Origin: Glutamicibacter ardleyensis
Lineage (GTDB): Bacteria; Actinomycetota; Actinomycetes; Actinomycetales; Micrococcaceae
Direction of reading: 5' to 3'
DNA length: 57,800 nucleotides
NCBI RefSeq assembly: GCF_014644555.1
Contig: NZ_BMKX01000014.1
Location: 1-57,800 of the forward strand
Shown here piece by piece: positions 45,182 to 54,826 of this stretch. The position numbers and the translations under genes were made by a program. Below the pieces are notes generated by a model. It saw only the letters and a list, made by a program, of their open reading frames with translations. It searched no databases and was not told where the DNA came from. Within the stretch, counting starts at the first letter, position 1, and the number at the start of each line of letters is the position of its first letter.

Positions 45182-45946
45182 TTAGCTCTGGCGGATCAGC
45201 TTGTGATTGGCGGCTTGAGCCTGTGGCCGAATCACGATTTCGTCCAGGTTCACATGTGACGGGGCGCTGACCGCGTAGCGGATCACCTCTGCCACGTCCT
45301 CGGCCGTGAGCGGTTCGGCGACCCCGGCATATACCTTCTCGGCCGCTTCTTTCGTTCCGAGCCGGCGCAACGCGAATTCTTCGGTGTGGACGAGTCCTGG
45401 AAGAACCTCAATGACACGGACCCCGTTGCCAACTTCTTCCAGGCGCAGCGCCTGAGTCATGGCTCGTTGCGCTGCTTTAGCGGCGTTATATCCGCTACCT
45501 CCCTCATAGCTGGAAAGTGCGGCGGTCGAGGTAACGTTCAAAATGGTGCCTGCGCTGGTACGCAAGGAAGGTAATAGCGCCCGAGTCAACCGCATGGTTC
45601 CCATGACGTTTGCCTGCCACATGAATTCCCAGTCTTCATCTTTTGCTTCGGCCCAGTGATCACTACCGCGTGCTCCGCCAGCACAGTTGATGAGCGTATC
45701 GACCCCGCCTTGTGCTTCAACGACGCTGACCAGCGCATCAACATCGGCTTGAACACTGACATCTGCAGTCAGTGCAACTGCGCCGGTTTCGGCGGCCAAG
45801 GACTCCAGCCGGTCTGCACGACGTGCCACTGCAAAAACGTTCCAGCCCTGTGCGCGCAAGGCACGGACGGTGGCCTGACCGATGCCGCTCGAAGCACCGG
45901 TGACGAGGGCAGAGCGTGAATTGTTCTGATTTTGAGAATTAGTCAT
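45182..45946 (-). CDS. Short-chain dehydrogenase/reductase
   Basis: A 254-residue classical SDR. The nucleotide site is TGASSGIG (16-23), NAG-type ICAGGARG follows, and the active-site triad is S140 (NVTSTAA), Y153 and K157 (GYNAAK). The late GLVHTEEFALRRLG matches clade members acting as NADP-dependent serine/3-hydroxy acid dehydrogenases of the YdfG type. It is 10 bp upstream of the CbiX-like gene; a role in siroheme or sulfur metabolism is possible but not shown. It begins 200 bp from the divergent valS. Confidence 0.87.
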   Translation of the reverse strand: MTNSQNQNNSRSALVTGASSGIGQATVRALRAQGWNVFAVARRADRLESLAAETGAVALTADVSVQADVDALVSVVEAQGGVDTLINCAGGARGSDHWAEAKDEDWEFMWQANVMGTMRLTRALLPSLRTSAGTILNVTSTAALSSYEGGSGYNAAKAAQRAMTQALRLEEVGNGVRVIEVLPGLVHTEEFALRRLGTKEAAEKVYAGVAEPLTAEDVAEVIRYAVSAPSHVNLDEIVIRPQAQAANHKLIRQS

Positions 45947-46147
45947 ATGCCCACTTTAGAACTTTGGGGTGCCCGTATGCGAAGCGATGAATTTCTCTTA
46001 CGTAAGCCGTTTATCCGGCCTCGAGATGACGCCCTACAGATTAAGTTTCGCCCATTTGTCTACGCTAGTCATGTATCCCTGGCTCAAGTGGCCCAGACCA
46101 TGAACTTCAATGCTTCCTTGGCCTATGAAACATGAAAGAATAGAAAC

Positions 46148-48766
46148 ATGGCAGAAGACAACTTGGGCACAGACACGCCCGCAACGGTTTCCGTTCCTGA
46201 CAAGCCCGCTTTGGAAGGCCTAGAGGAACGTCTTTCGTCCCGGTGGCGCACCGAGGGCACCTATCACTTCAACGAGGACACGACCCGCGAGGACGTTTAC
46301 TCCATTGACACTCCCCCACCAACCGCTTCCGGTTCCCTGCACGTAGGACATATGTTCTCCTACACGCAGACCGACGTGCTGGCCCGCTTCCAGCGCATGA
46401 GCGGCAAGAACGTGTTCTACCCACTGGGTTGGGATGACAATGGTCTTCCAACCGAGCGTCGCGTACAGAACTACTACGGTGTTCGTTGCGACCCGACCAA
46501 ACCATATATCGAGGGTTATCGCCCGCCCGAGTCGCCGGCCAAAAACCAGCGCGACTGGGATGTGGTCAGCCGTAAAAACTTTATTGAACTCTGTGAAGAA
46601 CTAGCAGTAGAGGACGAGAAGGTCTTCGAACAGCTCTTCTCCACCCTTGGCCTGTCCGTTGACTGGCGCATGACCTACCGCACCATTGACGACAACGCCC
46701 GTGCGGTGTCTCAGCGAGCGTTCTTGGAAAACCTAAAGCAGGGCGATGCCTATATGGCCGAAGCTCCGACTCTGTGGGATGTCACCTTCCGTACCGCGGT
46801 GGCCCAAGCAGAACTCGAAGACCGCGAAATGCCAGGCGCCTACTACCGCTACGCATTCAACGCTGACGGTGGCGAACAGGTCTTCATCGAGACCACTCGC
46901 CCGGAACTACTCGCAGCCTGTGCCGGCCTGGTCGCTCACCCAGACGATGAGCGCTACAAGCACCTGTTCGGCAAAACCGTCACCTCGCCGATCTTCGGCG
47001 TGCCGGTTACCGTTTACCCACACCCACTGGCTCAGCCAGACAAGGGTTCGGGTATCGCCATGGTCTGCACCTTCGGCGACCTGACCGACGTAACTTGGTG
47101 GCGTGAACTGCAGCTACCAACTCGTGCCATCATTGGCCGTGACGGCCGTATTTTGGCAGACACCCCGGAGTGGATCACCACCGAGGCCGGTCAGGCAGCC
47201 TACGCAGAGATCTCGGCGAAAACCGTGTTCTCCGCGAAGGAAACCGTCGTCAAGATGCTCAGCGAAGCAGATCTACTAGATGGTGAACCTAAAAAAGTTT
47301 CACGTCCGGTGAACTTCTTCGAAAAGGGCGATAAGCCTTTGGAAATCGTCACCTCACGTCAGTGGTACATCCGAAATGGTGGCCGTGACGAAGAGCGTCG
47401 TACGCAAATGATTGCCCGCGGGCAGGAGATCGAATTCCACCCATCGTTCATGCGCTCGCGCTATGAGAACTGGGTTTCTGGCCTAAATGGTGACTGGCTG
47501 GTTTCCCGCCAACGCTTCTTCGGCGTACCTGTACCCGTTTGGTACAAGGTTGATGAGCATGGCGAGCCTAACTATGACGCTCCGATCTTGCCTGAGACTG
47601 CACAGCTTCCGGTTGATCCGGCAGCTGATGCGCCAATCGGTTATACCGAAGACCAGCGTGGTGTAGCTGGCGGCTTCATCGGTGATGCCGATGTGCTTGA
47701 TACTTGGGCAACGAGCTCGCTGACCCCTCAGATTGTGGGCCGTTGGGGACGCGATGACGAGTTCTTCTCCAAGGTATACCCGTTTGATCTACGCCCACAG
47801 GGCCACGACATCATCCGCACCTGGTTGTTCTCAACTGCGGTGCGTGCCGATGCGCTGCACAACGATGTTCCTTGGAAGCATGCTGCCATTTCCGGCTGGA
47901 TTCTAGATCCAGACCGGAAGAAAATGTCCAAGTCCAAGGGCAACGTAGTGGTACCAAACGAGGTGTTGGAGAAGTTTGGTTCCGACGCGGTTCGTTATTG
48001 GGCCGCTAGTGCCAAGTTGGGCGCCGATACCGCCTACGAAATCAACCAGATGAAGATTGGCCGCCGCCTGGCGATCAAGATTCTTAACGCTTCTAAGTTC
48101 GTCTTGAACTTGGGTGCCACCGAGGCAAATGTGCTGACCAATGACGCATCATTGGTCACCAACGGTCTGGATCGTTCATTGCTGTTACGTCTGTCGACCG
48201 TGATCGAGGATGCTCAGCGTGCCTTTGAAAACTACGACTATGCGCGTGCTCTGGATATCACTGAGTCGTTCTTCTGGTCGTTCACTGACGATTATGTTGA
48301 ATTGATCAAGGATCGCGCCTATGGCGGTCATGGTGAAGCTGAACAGGCCAGCGTTCTCGCAACGCTCGCAACGACCCTTGACTCGGTACTGCGCTTGTTT
48401 GCACCGTTCTTGCCGTTTGCTACCGAAGAAGTTTGGGGCTGGTGGCGCACCGGTTCGGTTCACCTGTCGCAGTGGCCAAGCGTTGCTCATCTCAGCGCAG
48501 CCACCGAAGGTGCTGATGCCATGGTTCTTCCGACCGTTGGCCACGCACTGTCGGGTATCCGTAAGGCTAAGTCAGACGCTAAGGTCAAACAACGCACCGA
48601 GGTGCTTTCTGGTGAAATCCACGCACCAGCAGCTGCGATTGAGCAGTTGCGTGCAGGCTTCACCGACCTAAAGTCCGCCGGAAACGCACGTGAACTGACT
48701 TTGGTTGAAGCCGAGGGCGATCTCACCGTTGTGAACGTGGAATTGGCTCCTGCCGAAGAAGATTAA
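46148..48766 (+). CDS. valS: Valine--tRNA ligase
   Basis: An 872-residue class I synthetase. Active-site motifs are HVGH at 65-68 and KMSKS at 592-596; the editing domain (about 210-370) has ETTRPELLAACAGLVAHPDD and the substrate recognition PLGWDDNGLPTERRVQ. After the anticodon-binding domain the chain ends without an obvious long coiled coil, with EIHAPAAAIEQLRAGF near the C-terminus. Its own terminator follows. No T-box is seen upstream, unlike ileS. Confidence 0.96.
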   Translation: MAEDNLGTDTPATVSVPDKPALEGLEERLSSRWRTEGTYHFNEDTTREDVYSIDTPPPTASGSLHVGHMFSYTQTDVLARFQRMSGKNVFYPLGWDDNGLPTERRVQNYYGVRCDPTKPYIEGYRPPESPAKNQRDWDVVSRKNFIELCEELAVEDEKVFEQLFSTLGLSVDWRMTYRTIDDNARAVSQRAFLENLKQGDAYMAEAPTLWDVTFRTAVAQAELEDREMPGAYYRYAFNADGGEQVFIETTRPELLAACAGLVAHPDDERYKHLFGKTVTSPIFGVPVTVYPHPLAQPDKGSGIAMVCTFGDLTDVTWWRELQLPTRAIIGRDGRILADTPEWITTEAGQAAYAEISAKTVFSAKETVVKMLSEADLLDGEPKKVSRPVNFFEKGDKPLEIVTSRQWYIRNGGRDEERRTQMIARGQEIEFHPSFMRSRYENWVSGLNGDWLVSRQRFFGVPVPVWYKVDEHGEPNYDAPILPETAQLPVDPAADAPIGYTEDQRGVAGGFIGDADVLDTWATSSLTPQIVGRWGRDDEFFSKVYPFDLRPQGHDIIRTWLFSTAVRADALHNDVPWKHAAISGWILDPDRKKMSKSKGNVVVPNEVLEKFGSDAVRYWAASAKLGADTAYEINQMKIGRRLAIKILNASKFVLNLGATEANVLTNDASLVTNGLDRSLLLRLSTVIEDAQRAFENYDYARALDITESFFWSFTDDYVELIKDRAYGGHGEAEQASVLATLATTLDSVLRLFAPFLPFATEEVWGWWRTGSVHLSQWPSVAHLSAATEGADAMVLPTVGHALSGIRKAKSDAKVKQRTEVLSGEIHAPAAAIEQLRAGFTDLKSAGNARELTLVEAEGDLTVVNVELAPAEED

Positions 48767-48784
48767 TCTTCATTAGCTACGACA

Positions 48785-48827
48785 CGAAGGCCGTCGAGAT
48801 TTTCTTCTCGGCGGCCTTCGTTGTTTC
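48785..48827 (+). terminator. Intrinsic terminator after valS
   Basis: A 15-bp stem (48785-48799 with 48806-48820; one mismatch) with a 6-nt loop, followed by TTGTTT on the plus strand, 19 bp past the valS stop. Confidence 0.85.
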
Positions 48828-48850
48828 TGAGATAGTTCACGATTCGTTCC

Positions 48851-48878
48851 TCGTAGTTTAACAGCTGTTGAACTACGA
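48851..48878. promoter_or_regulatory. 28-bp palindrome upstream of the DUF4870 gene
   Basis: TCGTAGTTTAACAGC pairs with GCTGTTGAACTACGA at 26 of 28 positions, about 100 bp before the DUF4870 start. A weaker dyad with TTAAAC and GTTTAA arms lies at 48911-48931. Both share GTTTAAC-like half-sites, so they may be operators for one dimeric repressor. No T-tract, so it is not a normal terminator. Confidence 0.45.
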
Positions 48879-48980
48879 CAAAATCAAGTGTAATAACGAT
48901 TTGATCTCTATTAAACGGAACGTTGGTTTAACGGTGTACGGTCAGAGTAAGCAATCAGGCTCGACTCTTGAGAGGCTCAA

Positions 48981-49469
48981 ATGACAACCACACCGGAAGA
49001 CCCCAACGAGTTCAAACCAGATGATGAGGGCGGTTCAACAACTCCCCCAACAAACAATTCACCAACTGGGAATCCCAGCGCTGAGTCGACCGGTACATAT
49101 TATGGACAGCAAGGTATTCCTCCAGCTCCTCAGCCAGGACAAATCGCAGACGACAGCCTCCAACGCATTCAACTTAATGGATGGCTTTCGGCATTCTTTG
49201 GAATCATTCCGGCACTCATTTTCTTTGTGATCGATAAGGAACGAAGCAATCCGCTGGTTCGCGACTTTCATCAGCAGACACTGAACTTCAGCATCATTCG
49301 CGCAATTATTGGCTTGCTAGCTTTCATACCTGTCATTGGATGGGTGATTGGTGTCCTCGGCGGCATCGTCTGCTTTGTTATTGCTATTATGGCCGCAGTC
49401 AAAGCACCAGATGAGTACCAGGCCGGACGCGCGTACAAGTATCCAATTAATTTCGCGTTTGTAAGCTAA
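48981..49469 (+). CDS. DUF4870 (Tic20-like) membrane protein
   Basis: A 162-residue membrane protein. The first 55 residues are soluble and rich in Thr, Pro, Gly and Asn (a disordered stretch common in actinobacteria). Then three hydrophobic helices (about 67-85, 103-118 and 118-140) follow DUF4870: LNGWLSAFFGIIPALIFFVIDKE, the conserved VRDFHQQTLNFSI, and IPVIGWVIGVLGGIVCFV. The function is unknown. AGAGG lies 5 nt before the ATG. Palindromes upstream may regulate it. Confidence 0.8.
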   Translation: MTTTPEDPNEFKPDDEGGSTTPPTNNSPTGNPSAESTGTYYGQQGIPPAPQPGQIADDSLQRIQLNGWLSAFFGIIPALIFFVIDKERSNPLVRDFHQQTLNFSIIRAIIGLLAFIPVIGWVIGVLGGIVCFVIAIMAAVKAPDEYQAGRAYKYPINFAFVS

Positions 49470-49547
49470 AACTGTCGAAACTGTTCGTCGCCGAGCATCG
49501 GTTATTGCCTCTCGTTGGCCGGATACGGGAATTGGTGCGGCCCCGGG

Positions 49548-49730
49548 TCACTTCTCAGAGGCAGGTTTATCTGACTCTTCAGAACAAGCTATTATCCGTT
49601 GCATCGGCTTCGCTTTGCGTCGGTTTACTTCGTTAAAATGGGCAACCTGTTCACTAACCGGTTGGGCTATCTTGTGAACGATAGTTGAATCGTTCTCGCC
49701 TGTCACCGCGTCATCGTCTCGTGATTCCAT
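49548..49730 (-). CDS. Small hypothetical protein
   Basis: A 60-residue charged, soluble frame (MESRDDDAVTGENDST onward) with AAGGA 7 nt before the ATG at 49730. It contains no hydrophobic helix and no domain I know. It lies just downstream of the protease gene and its hairpin. Short, with no homology that I can see, so it could be a chance frame. Confidence 0.35.
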   Translation of the reverse strand: MESRDDDAVTGENDSTIVHKIAQPVSEQVAHFNEVNRRKAKPMQRIIACSEESDKPASEK

Positions 49731-49750
49731 CACTTCATCCTTAACCAAGC

Positions 49751-49782
49751 TGGGCGGAATGTCTTCTTCGACATTCCGCCCA
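49751..49782 (-). terminator. Hairpin after the trypsin-like protease
   Basis: A perfect 13-bp stem (49751-49763 with 49770-49782) with a 6-nt loop, 12 bp after the protease stop. The following minus-strand bases are not a good T-tract, so termination may be incomplete and let the small gene be transcribed. Confidence 0.6.
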
Positions 49783-49794
49783 ACTCACTTCCTG

Positions 49795-50787
49795 CTAGTT
49801 TTGTGCAGAATTATATGCCTGCTCGATGACGGTGCCCCAGTAGGGCCCGAACATCGTGTTACGCACTCCGCTGTAGCCAAAACTGTTGACTGAGTTCTGA
49901 TAGGCACTGGATCCGCCAAGGAACCACGGACCACCCGAAGATCCGCCGGTCATATCGCATGGGATGCCCTGAGAATCGCTCTGTCCATATGGATCATCAA
50001 TTGCCGAACCAGAGCATGACTGCAACGTCTCGCCATTGAATGGGCTCGCTGCCGGGTAACCGAAAGCTGTGTATGTTAATCCACGAGCCTGGTTGAACGC
50101 AACGCCAGAAGCTCCGACCTGATCAGCCAAACTGACTCCACTATTATCGGAGACCACGGCAAAGGCAGTGTCAAAGGTAATATCTCCGCCGTTGCTCCAC
50201 TGGGTGGGGGTCACCAATTCGGTTGCGGCAAAAGATCCGTACGGTGCGTTACCGTTTTCGTACGCAGGCACGAAGACCCAGCGGGTTGCGAAGGCACCAG
50301 GGCCTTCATTGGCGCAGTGACCAGCAGTGGAAACTGTTGATTCATTGGCCGAAACAACTGAGTTACCCGAGCACACATAATCGGAGCCACCGAGGGTGAA
50401 GAACACCTTACCAATGTGGGACACCGGAGTGACCGATGATGATTTCTTCGGTTTTTGACCCTTATTCTTCGGGTTCGTTGCTTTCTGGCCGGAAATCTTC
50501 TTTGACTCCCCCGCCTTCTGTGCACCCTTGGTAGCGGATTTCCCGTGCGTGAGAACGTCAGCGGACTTGGCGTTCTTCATACGCGAGGAGGTCCAGTAGT
50601 TCATCGCATTTTCAGCCTTTGCCTGGCTGATGGTTGTTGATTCGACTTTGTCGGTGGGGGCTGTGGGGGCAGCCATGGCCATTGAAGCACTTCCACCGAT
50701 CAGTCCGCCGGCAAGCAAAAGTGCAGCTATTGCTCGACCTTTGCGCAGGCTTGCCTTGGGGGCATGGTTTTGGATTTTGTCTTGCAC
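49795..50787 (-). CDS. Secreted trypsin-like serine protease
   Basis: A 330-residue S1-type (chymotrypsin-fold) peptidase started at GTG 50787 with GGGAG 5 nt upstream; codons further upstream lack support. A signal peptide (about 1-39, ending SMAMAA) is followed by an about 80-residue Lys/Ser-rich pro-region, then the protease. The catalytic triad is H157 (STAGHC), D206 (FDTAFAVV) and S284 (TGGSSGGPW). Cysteines C139-C158 and C258-C277 could form disulfides. It is probably exported and activated by removal of the pro-region. It stands alone beside AT-rich DNA. Confidence 0.88.
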   Translation of the reverse strand: MQDKIQNHAPKASLRKGRAIAALLLAGGLIGGSASMAMAAPTAPTDKVESTTISQAKAENAMNYWTSSRMKNAKSADVLTHGKSATKGAQKAGESKKISGQKATNPKNKGQKPKKSSSVTPVSHIGKVFFTLGGSDYVCSGNSVVSANESTVSTAGHCANEGPGAFATRWVFVPAYENGNAPYGSFAATELVTPTQWSNGGDITFDTAFAVVSDNSGVSLADQVGASGVAFNQARGLTYTAFGYPAASPFNGETLQSCSGSAIDDPYGQSDSQGIPCDMTGGSSGGPWFLGGSSAYQNSVNSFGYSGVRNTMFGPYWGTVIEQAYNSAQN

Positions 50788-51306
50788 GATTTCTCCCTGT
50801 GTGGCGGATGGGGGCCGCCGTCGAAAGCATGTGCCGGAGCACCTGTGGGAGTTAGTCAAACACATCTTTCAAGTAATACATAGGACCGTTCGCGAAGAAT
50901 TTTATACATTCAACACGCTAATTGGTAAAAACTATGAAGCTACGAATTTCTTGTAACAAAAAACTAAGAGCGATCCCAACAAAAAATCGGAGCACGGGCA
51001 TCTCATTTACGGGAGTCTCTCGATCCTGCGCAAGAAATCGCTTGGAAAATGAAACCTACTTATCAGTAGGTGTACGCACCATGCAAGACTTGAAGCAATT
51101 AAAATTTGTGAAACAACAGTGACGCACTTCATATTCTGGAAATTCGAAAGTCAGCCAAAATTTATTCACGAAAAGTTACCACTGAGCGAAACATTAACTC
51201 TCAAGTAGTCAGTGAGAGCGCTCCCCCGGTTATCTCTCGTTTATGATAGGTCAACTTCATTAACTAACGCATAACAGGTCTACGAAGATTGTTGCTGGCA
51301 CTAATT
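50788..51306. other. AT-rich intergenic region
   Basis: About 520 bp of visibly lower GC than its surroundings, upstream of the protease gene (minus) and beyond the terminator of the DsbA-like gene. I see no gene with a start, ribosome-binding site and recognisable product; the plus-strand frame 50922-51122 is basic and unlike a protein family. The protease promoter should lie here. Confidence 0.4.
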
Positions 51307-51364
51307 AAACAAAAACCTCGTACAATCAGACCCGCCATAATATGACTGAGCAGATTGCACGAGG
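51307..51364 (-). terminator. Intrinsic terminator after the DsbA-like gene
   Basis: A 12-bp stem with one mismatch (CCTCGTGCAATC on the minus strand, pairing with GATTGTACGAGG) spans a 25-nt loop and is followed by TTTTTGTTT. The loop is long but the T-tract is good. Confidence 0.75.
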
Positions 51365-51379
51365 CTTGTAGAGCGCGGA

Positions 51380-51988
51380 TTAATCGAAGACTGGACTTTC
51401 GGTCCGACTGCGCTTCATTTCAAAGAAGTAAGGGAAAGATGCCAGCTGCACCGCAGCATCAAACATCTTGCCCGCGTCTTCGCCAGTTGGGATTCTGGTA
51501 ATGACCGGACCAAAGAACCCTACTCCGTCCACTGCGATGACTGGGGTGCCGACGTCTTGACCAACCTTGGAGATACCACCTTCGTGGCTTGCCCGTAGTG
51601 CTGCATCATTGGCATCGGTGCCGGCAGCTTGCGCTAGTTCAGCTGGAAGCCCGACCTTTGCTAACGCGCGGGATATGACATCAGCGCGGTCTTCAACTTT
51701 CTCATAATGAATTAGTTCGCCCATTGCGGTGTAGAGCTGGTCTATAACCTCATCGCCATGCTCTTGCGCGGCCTTGATGATCACTCGTACTGGACCCCAG
51801 GCGTTATCCATTGATGCGCGGTAATCTTCAGGAAGGTCACGACCTTCGTTGAGCACCGAAAGGCTCATCACACTCCACCGAACGTCGATGTCACGAACTT
51901 TTTCAACTTCCTTGATCCAACGACTAGTGGCCCAAGCGAAGGGGCAGATTGGGTCGAACCAGAAATCAACTTGTGTGCGTTGTGGCAT
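51380..51988 (-). CDS. DsbA-family protein of the Rv2466c mycothiol reductase type
   Basis: A 202-residue thioredoxin-like protein. The opening VDFWFDPICPFAWATSRW places it near Rv2466c, a mycothiol-dependent nitroreductase/mycoredoxin-like protein. The usual CPxC active site is reduced to C15-P-F-A: the second cysteine is missing, so if redox active it must use a single-cysteine mechanism with mycothiol. GTPVIAVDGVGFFGPVITRIP near the C-terminus includes the cis-proline. It lies 40 bp after clpX; the start has AGGAAG upstream. The precise substrate is open. Confidence 0.8.
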   Translation of the reverse strand: MPQRTQVDFWFDPICPFAWATSRWIKEVEKVRDIDVRWSVMSLSVLNEGRDLPEDYRASMDNAWGPVRVIIKAAQEHGDEVIDQLYTAMGELIHYEKVEDRADVISRALAKVGLPAELAQAAGTDANDAALRASHEGGISKVGQDVGTPVIAVDGVGFFGPVITRIPTGEDAGKMFDAAVQLASFPYFFEMKRSRTESPVFD

Positions 51989-52028
51989 GAACCTTCAACT
52001 TCCTACGAAAAATTAATGGAACTCTAAA

Positions 52029-53321
52029 CTATGCGGATTTTTTGTTGCGCTTCGCTGCAAGTTCGTGGGAAAGGAGCAACGGCTCATCCTTATCCAAGAC
52101 AGTTCCACGAGTCACGACTACCTCTGCTACATCTTCCAAGCTAGGCAGCTCAAACATGATGCCACCCAAAGTCTCTTCCAAAATTGCGCGAAGCCCACGT
52201 GCGCCGGTTTCACGTTCAATTGCCAGTTCAGCAATTGCGTCCAAGGCCTGTGGTTCGAAGCTCAGCTCAACGCCGTCCATACGGAACATTTTCTGGTACT
52301 GCTTGACCAGTGCATTCTTGGGTTCCGTGAGAACTCGAATCAATGCTCCACGGTCAAGATGCTCTACCGTAGCAATCACCGGTAAGCGTCCAACGAATTC
52401 TGGAATCAACCCGAACTTCAGCAAGTCTTCGGGACGAACATCGGAATAAGACGGAGCCTCAGACTTAATTGCGGTCAGTGGCGCCCCGAAACCGATACCC
52501 TTTCGACCAGCACGGGAGGAAATAATTTCCTCGAGTCCTGCAAAGGCACCAGCCACAATAAACAGAATGTTCGTCGTATCCAGCTGCAAGAAATCCTGAT
52601 GTGGGTGTTTGCGTCCACCCTGAGGCGGAACTGCTGCGACGGTACCTTCAAGGATCTTCAATAAAGCTTGCTGAACGCCTTCACCGGAAACGTCCCGAGT
52701 AATTGAAGGGTTCTCGCTCTTTCGTGAGATCTTGTCAATTTCGTCAATGTAGATAATGCCAGTTTCGGCCTTCTTGACGTCAAAGTCTGCGGCTTGAATC
52801 AGCTTCAGCAAAATATTTTCAACGTCTTCACCGACATAACCGGCCTCAGTCAAACTGGTTGCATCGGCTACGGCGAACGGAACGTTCAGCTTCTTAGCCA
52901 ACGACTGCGCCAAGTAGGTCTTACCGCAACCGGTGGGACCAATTAGCATGATGTTAGATTTCGAAACCTCAACATCATCTAGAGGGTTCTCGCTATTCAA
53001 GGCAGCAACAGGAGAATGCTCCTGAGTACCATGAATTCGCTTGTAGTGGTTGTACACGGCGACGGATAGAGCACGCTTAGCGTTCTCCTGACCGATCACG
53101 TACTCTTCCAAGGAATTGAAGATTTCTCGTGGTTTTGGCAACGAAAAATCTTCGGAGACCTGTTCTTCAGCAAACTCTTCGGCAATGATCTCATTGCACA
53201 GTTCGATGCATTCGGTACAGATGTAGACTCCGTGGCCTGCTATTAGCTTCTTTACCTGTTTCTGGCTCTTTCCGCAGAAAGAACACTTCAACAGATCCGA
53301 GCCTTCGCCCATACGTCCCAT
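52029..53321 (-). CDS. clpX: ATP-dependent unfoldase ClpX
   Basis: A 430-residue AAA+ ATPase that unfolds tagged proteins for ClpP. The zinc domain has C13, C16, C35 and C38; Walker A is GPTGCGKT (128-135); Walker B is [10 protein letters not shown]; the IGF-type loop region GIGFGAPL that docks on ClpP is present; and the sensor-2 arginine lies in ARGLRAILE. Start ATG with CAGGAG 9 nt upstream. It is downstream of clpP1-clpP2 and upstream of the DsbA-like gene. Confidence 0.97.
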   Translation of the reverse strand: MGRMGEGSDLLKCSFCGKSQKQVKKLIAGHGVYICTECIELCNEIIAEEFAEEQVSEDFSLPKPREIFNSLEEYVIGQENAKRALSVAVYNHYKRIHGTQEHSPVAALNSENPLDDVEVSKSNIMLIGPTGCGKTYLAQSLAKKLNVPFAVADATSLTEAGYVGEDVENILLKLIQAADFDVKKAETGIIYIDEIDKISRKSENPSITRDVSGEGVQQALLKILEGTVAAVPPQGGRKHPHQDFLQLDTTNILFIVAGAFAGLEEIISSRAGRKGIGFGAPLTAIKSEAPSYSDVRPEDLLKFGLIPEFVGRLPVIATVEHLDRGALIRVLTEPKNALVKQYQKMFRMDGVELSFEPQALDAIAELAIERETGARGLRAILEETLGGIMFELPSLEDVAEVVVTRGTVLDKDEPLLLSHELAAKRNKKSA

Positions 53322-53399
53322 CGCACCGATCTCCTGTTTGCTTGAGTTGCCGTGGACTATCCCAATTCTAGGTCAGGTAACCCCCAAATTAGCTGAATA

Positions 53400-53461
53400 T
53401 GGCGGTCTACCTGCGTGGTGCAATCCTCTTGTGGAGAACACACCTACAAGGTAAACCGCCA
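53400..53461 (-). terminator. Hairpin in the clpP2-clpX spacer
   Basis: TGGCGGTTTACCT pairs with AGGTAGACCGCCA (minus strand; 12 of 13 positions) around a 36-nt loop that can itself fold (GGTGTG and CACC segments). No T-tract follows. It may end the clpP transcript partly or be a regulatory structure ahead of clpX, about 80 bp before its start. Confidence 0.45.
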
Positions 53462-53488
53462 GTACTCAGTAATTATTCCGAGTAAGTC

Positions 53489-54148
53489 CTAGTGACCAAG
53501 AACTGCGCGGGTGAGCTTACGTGGAGTAAGCACCTCGTCGACGATGCCATATTCCTTGGCATCGGCAGCAGTCATGAACAAATCGCGTTCAACGTCGTCG
53601 CGGACCTTCTCGACACTCTGGCCCGAGTGACTTGCAATGGTTTCTTCGAGCCACGAGCGCATGCGCATAACTTCTTCGGCCTGAATCTGCAGATCGGTCG
53701 CGGTACCGCGTTCGCCGCCACCCATCGATGGCTGGTGGATTAGCACGCGCGCGTTTGGCAGGGCCAGACGCTTGCCAGGGGTACCGGCGGCTAGCAGTAC
53801 GGCCGCGGCGGAGGCCGCCTGGCCGAGGCAGACCGTCTGTACTTCTGGGCGAATGAACTGAATCGTGTCGTAGATCGCGGTCATCGCGGTGAAGGATCCA
53901 CCTGGTGAGTTGATGTACAGGGTGACATCGCGTTCTGGGTCCATCGACTCAAGAACCAGCAGCTGGGCCATGACGTCATCTGCCGATGCATCATCGACCT
54001 GCGCGCCGAGGAAGATAATACGATCCTCGAACAGCTTGGCGTATGGATCCTGGCGCTTAAACCCGTACGGGGTGCGCTCTTCGAACTGTGGCAGGATGTA
54101 GCGAGCCGACGGCATCTGACCGCTAACGGCTTCCGGATTGAAGTTCAT
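53489..54148 (-). CDS. clpP2: ATP-dependent Clp protease proteolytic subunit 2
   Basis: About 219 residues from the ATG at 54148, which has AAGGAG 6 nt upstream. The catalytic triad is S113 (LGQAASAAA), H138 (LIHQPSMGG) and D189 (ERDLFMTA). Actinobacterial ClpP1 and ClpP2 form a mixed 14-mer that works with ClpX and ClpC. It is 52 bp after clpP1. An N-terminal pro-peptide of about 15 residues is probably removed on activation. Confidence 0.96.
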   Translation of the reverse strand: MNFNPEAVSGQMPSARYILPQFEERTPYGFKRQDPYAKLFEDRIIFLGAQVDDASADDVMAQLLVLESMDPERDVTLYINSPGGSFTAMTAIYDTIQFIRPEVQTVCLGQAASAAAVLLAAGTPGKRLALPNARVLIHQPSMGGGERGTATDLQIQAEEVMRMRSWLEETIASHSGQSVEKVRDDVERDLFMTAADAKEYGIVDEVLTPRKLTRAVLGH

Positions 54149-54199
54149 GGTTTTCTCCTTGGACAAATCTTTGGGGTTCAGGGCGATAGCTAAGGCCGA

Positions 54200-54826
54200 C
54201 TACTTGCCGGCGTCGACGCCGCCGCCACCGGTGACCGTACCGGCATGCTTTGCGATCTGGTCGAAGAATCCGTATTCCAGCGCGTCCTCAGCGGTGAACC
54301 ACTTATCACGCTGGTTGTCGATCAGGATCTGCTCGACGCTCTGCCCGGTCTGCTCCGCGGTCAGGTCGCTCATGACCTTCTTCATGTGCATGATCAGTTC
54401 GGCTTGGATCTTGATGTCCGAAGCAGTTCCGCCAATGCCACCCGAAGGCTGGTGCATGAGGATGCGAGCGTTAGGGGTCGCATAGCGCTTGCCTGGGGTA
54501 CCCGAGGACAGCAGGAACTGGCCCATCGATGCGGCCAGACCGGTTGCCACGGTCACCACATCGTTCGGGATGAAGTTCATGGTGTCGTAGATAGCCATGC
54601 CTGCGGTGATCGATCCGCCTGGGGAGTTGATGTAAAGGTAGATGTCCTTTTCAGTATCCTCCGCAGAGAGCAAGAGCAGCTGTGAGCAAATCGCATTCGC
54701 GTTGTCATCGCGGACTTCGGAGCCCAGCCAGATGATGCGCTCTTTGAGCAAGCGGTTGTAGATGTAATCCTCACGGCCGGCCGGGTCAACGGAGGCCATG
54801 GTGGGAGTGCGCGAATCATTTGACAT
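54200..54826 (-). CDS. clpP1: ATP-dependent Clp protease proteolytic subunit 1
   Basis: About 208 residues from the ATG at 54826, with GAGGTAGAG a few bases upstream. The triad is S100 (GLAASMGQ), H125 (LMHQPSGG) and D174 (NQRDKWFT). It lies first in the clpP1-clpP2 pair, separated from tig by about 220 bp including a terminator, so it has its own promoter. Confidence 0.96.
   Translation of the reverse strand: MSNDSRTPTMASVDPAGREDYIYNRLLKERIIWLGSEVRDDNANAICSQLLLLSAEDTEKDIYLYINSPGGSITAGMAIYDTMNFIPNDVVTVATGLAASMGQFLLSSGTPGKRYATPNARILMHQPSGGIGGTASDIKIQAELIMHMKKVMSDLTAEQTGQSVEQILIDNQRDKWFTAEDALEYGFFDQIAKHAGTVTGGGGVDAGK

Noticed and set aside
45932-46135. 67-codon plus-strand frame just before valS
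   Set aside because: It starts inside the SDR gene on the other strand, has no ribosome-binding site, and covers the region that must hold the divergent promoters.
50922-51122. 66-codon plus-strand frame in the AT-rich gap
   Set aside because: Weak initiation context and no recognisable pattern.
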